A stretch of 6,130 nt of DNA from Acidobacteriota bacterium (lineage in GTDB: Bacteria > Acidobacteriota > Terriglobia > Bryobacterales > Bryobacteraceae): the NCBI GenBank assembly GCA_023380575.1, contig JAMCRM010000324.1:1-6130 (forward strand). The letters run 5' to 3'. The position numbers and the translations under genes were made by a program. The stretch's first letter is position 1. Every line of letters starts with the position of its first letter. The notes under the pieces are model-generated. The model saw nothing but the letters and a program-made list of their open reading frames with translations, had not been told where the DNA came from and did not search any database. Positions 5,816 to 6,130 of the stretch are shown piece after piece.

Positions 5816-6130
5816 CTACCCGTGGATGAACTGGGCGAGGTAGTTCGGCAGCCCGATCTCGCCGATGATGTGCAGTTGCGCCTCGAGGTAATCGACGTGC
5901 TCCTCCTCCTCTTCCAGAATCTGCTCGAACAGTTCGCGTGAAACGTCGTCAGCGACCTCCAGGCACGTGCGGATGGCAGTTTTCAGGCGGGGGATGGCCT
6001 CCAGTTCCAGGGCAAGGTCGTTTTCGATCTGGGCCTGCACATTGTCGCCGACGCGAATGGGAAAGAGCTCGCTCATGTTGGGCGAACCTTCCAGGAAGAG
6101 GATGCGGCTGATGAGCTTTTCGGCGTGCTT
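5816..6130 (-). CDS. bfr: Bacterioferritin, C-terminal part (5' end outside window)
   Basis: The frame is open to the right edge, giving the last 104 residues of a protein usually about 155-160 long. The first residues, KHAEKLISRILFLEG, align with the second helix of bacterioferritin from about residue 53. Using E. coli Bfr numbering (fragment number + 52), the dinuclear iron ligands H54, E94 (in LALELEA), E127 and H130 (in EEEEEHVDYLE) are all present. E18, E51 and the haem ligand M52 lie just beyond the window. The protein should form a 24-subunit iron-storage shell that oxidises Fe(II). The ATG at 6076 is internal (in SPNMSEL) and not the start. The ending NYLAQFIHG is the normal family terminus, so the 3' end is intact. 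Its stop lies 2 bp from the stop of the convergent LolA-like gene. Confidence 0.95.
   Translation of the reverse strand, partial: KHAEKLISRILFLEGSPNMSELFPIRVGDNVQAQIENDLALELEAIPRLKTAIRTCLEVADDVSRELFEQILEEEEEHVDYLEAQLHIIGEIGLPNYLAQFIHG

Noticed and set aside
6074..6076. ATG as the start of a short 86-residue bacterioferritin-like protein
   Set aside because: The frame continues to the window edge with a conserved bacterioferritin helix, including H54, so this Met is internal.

Overview
This is a GC-rich window of densely packed bacterial genes. It most resembles an Acidobacteriota chromosome, probably of the Solibacter/Bryobacter type. The best lineage clue is the exported protein at 5034-5813, whose sequence pattern I associate with acidobacterial genomes. 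This assignment comes from memory of protein families, not from a search. I see no insertion sequence, CRISPR array, phage gene, tRNA, rRNA or integration site.

Layout: (1) Positions 1-715, plus strand, hold the 3' end of the catalytic subunit of methylmalonyl-CoA mutase. The complete separate B12-binding subunit follows, with start and stop codons overlapping by one base. (2) Positions 718-2562, minus strand, hold a compact three-gene run in the order dCMP-deaminase-family enzyme, aldo/keto reductase with a Tat-like leader, and small exported Cys/His protein. The first two genes overlap by 4 bp and the third starts within a few bases of the second gene's stop. (3) Positions 2563-2708 are the only real intergenic region, lying between divergent transcription units. 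It holds a perfect TATAAT facing the deaminase and an imperfect inverted repeat. (4) Positions 2709-5813, plus strand, hold alanine dehydrogenase (ald), an acyl-CoA dehydrogenase and an exported LolA-like protein, with gaps of 9-12 and 27 bp. (5) Positions 5816-6130, minus strand, hold the C-terminal two thirds of bacterioferritin, which runs off the right edge.

How the genes may work together: alanine dehydrogenase, a short/branched-chain-type acyl-CoA dehydrogenase and B12-dependent methylmalonyl-CoA mutase all fit amino-acid and branched/odd-chain acyl-CoA catabolism, feeding pyruvate and succinyl-CoA into central metabolism. They are in separate transcription units here, so a shared pathway is inferred. 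The minus-strand run mixes a cytoplasmic nucleotide enzyme with two apparently exported proteins, which is an unusual grouping. Both tail-to-tail gene pairs are separated by only 2 bp.

Overall this looks like a mostly housekeeping and catabolic region. I do not find a convincing new multi-gene system. The least explained items are the exported Cys/His protein (718-1224) and its pairing with a Tat-type aldo/keto reductase.
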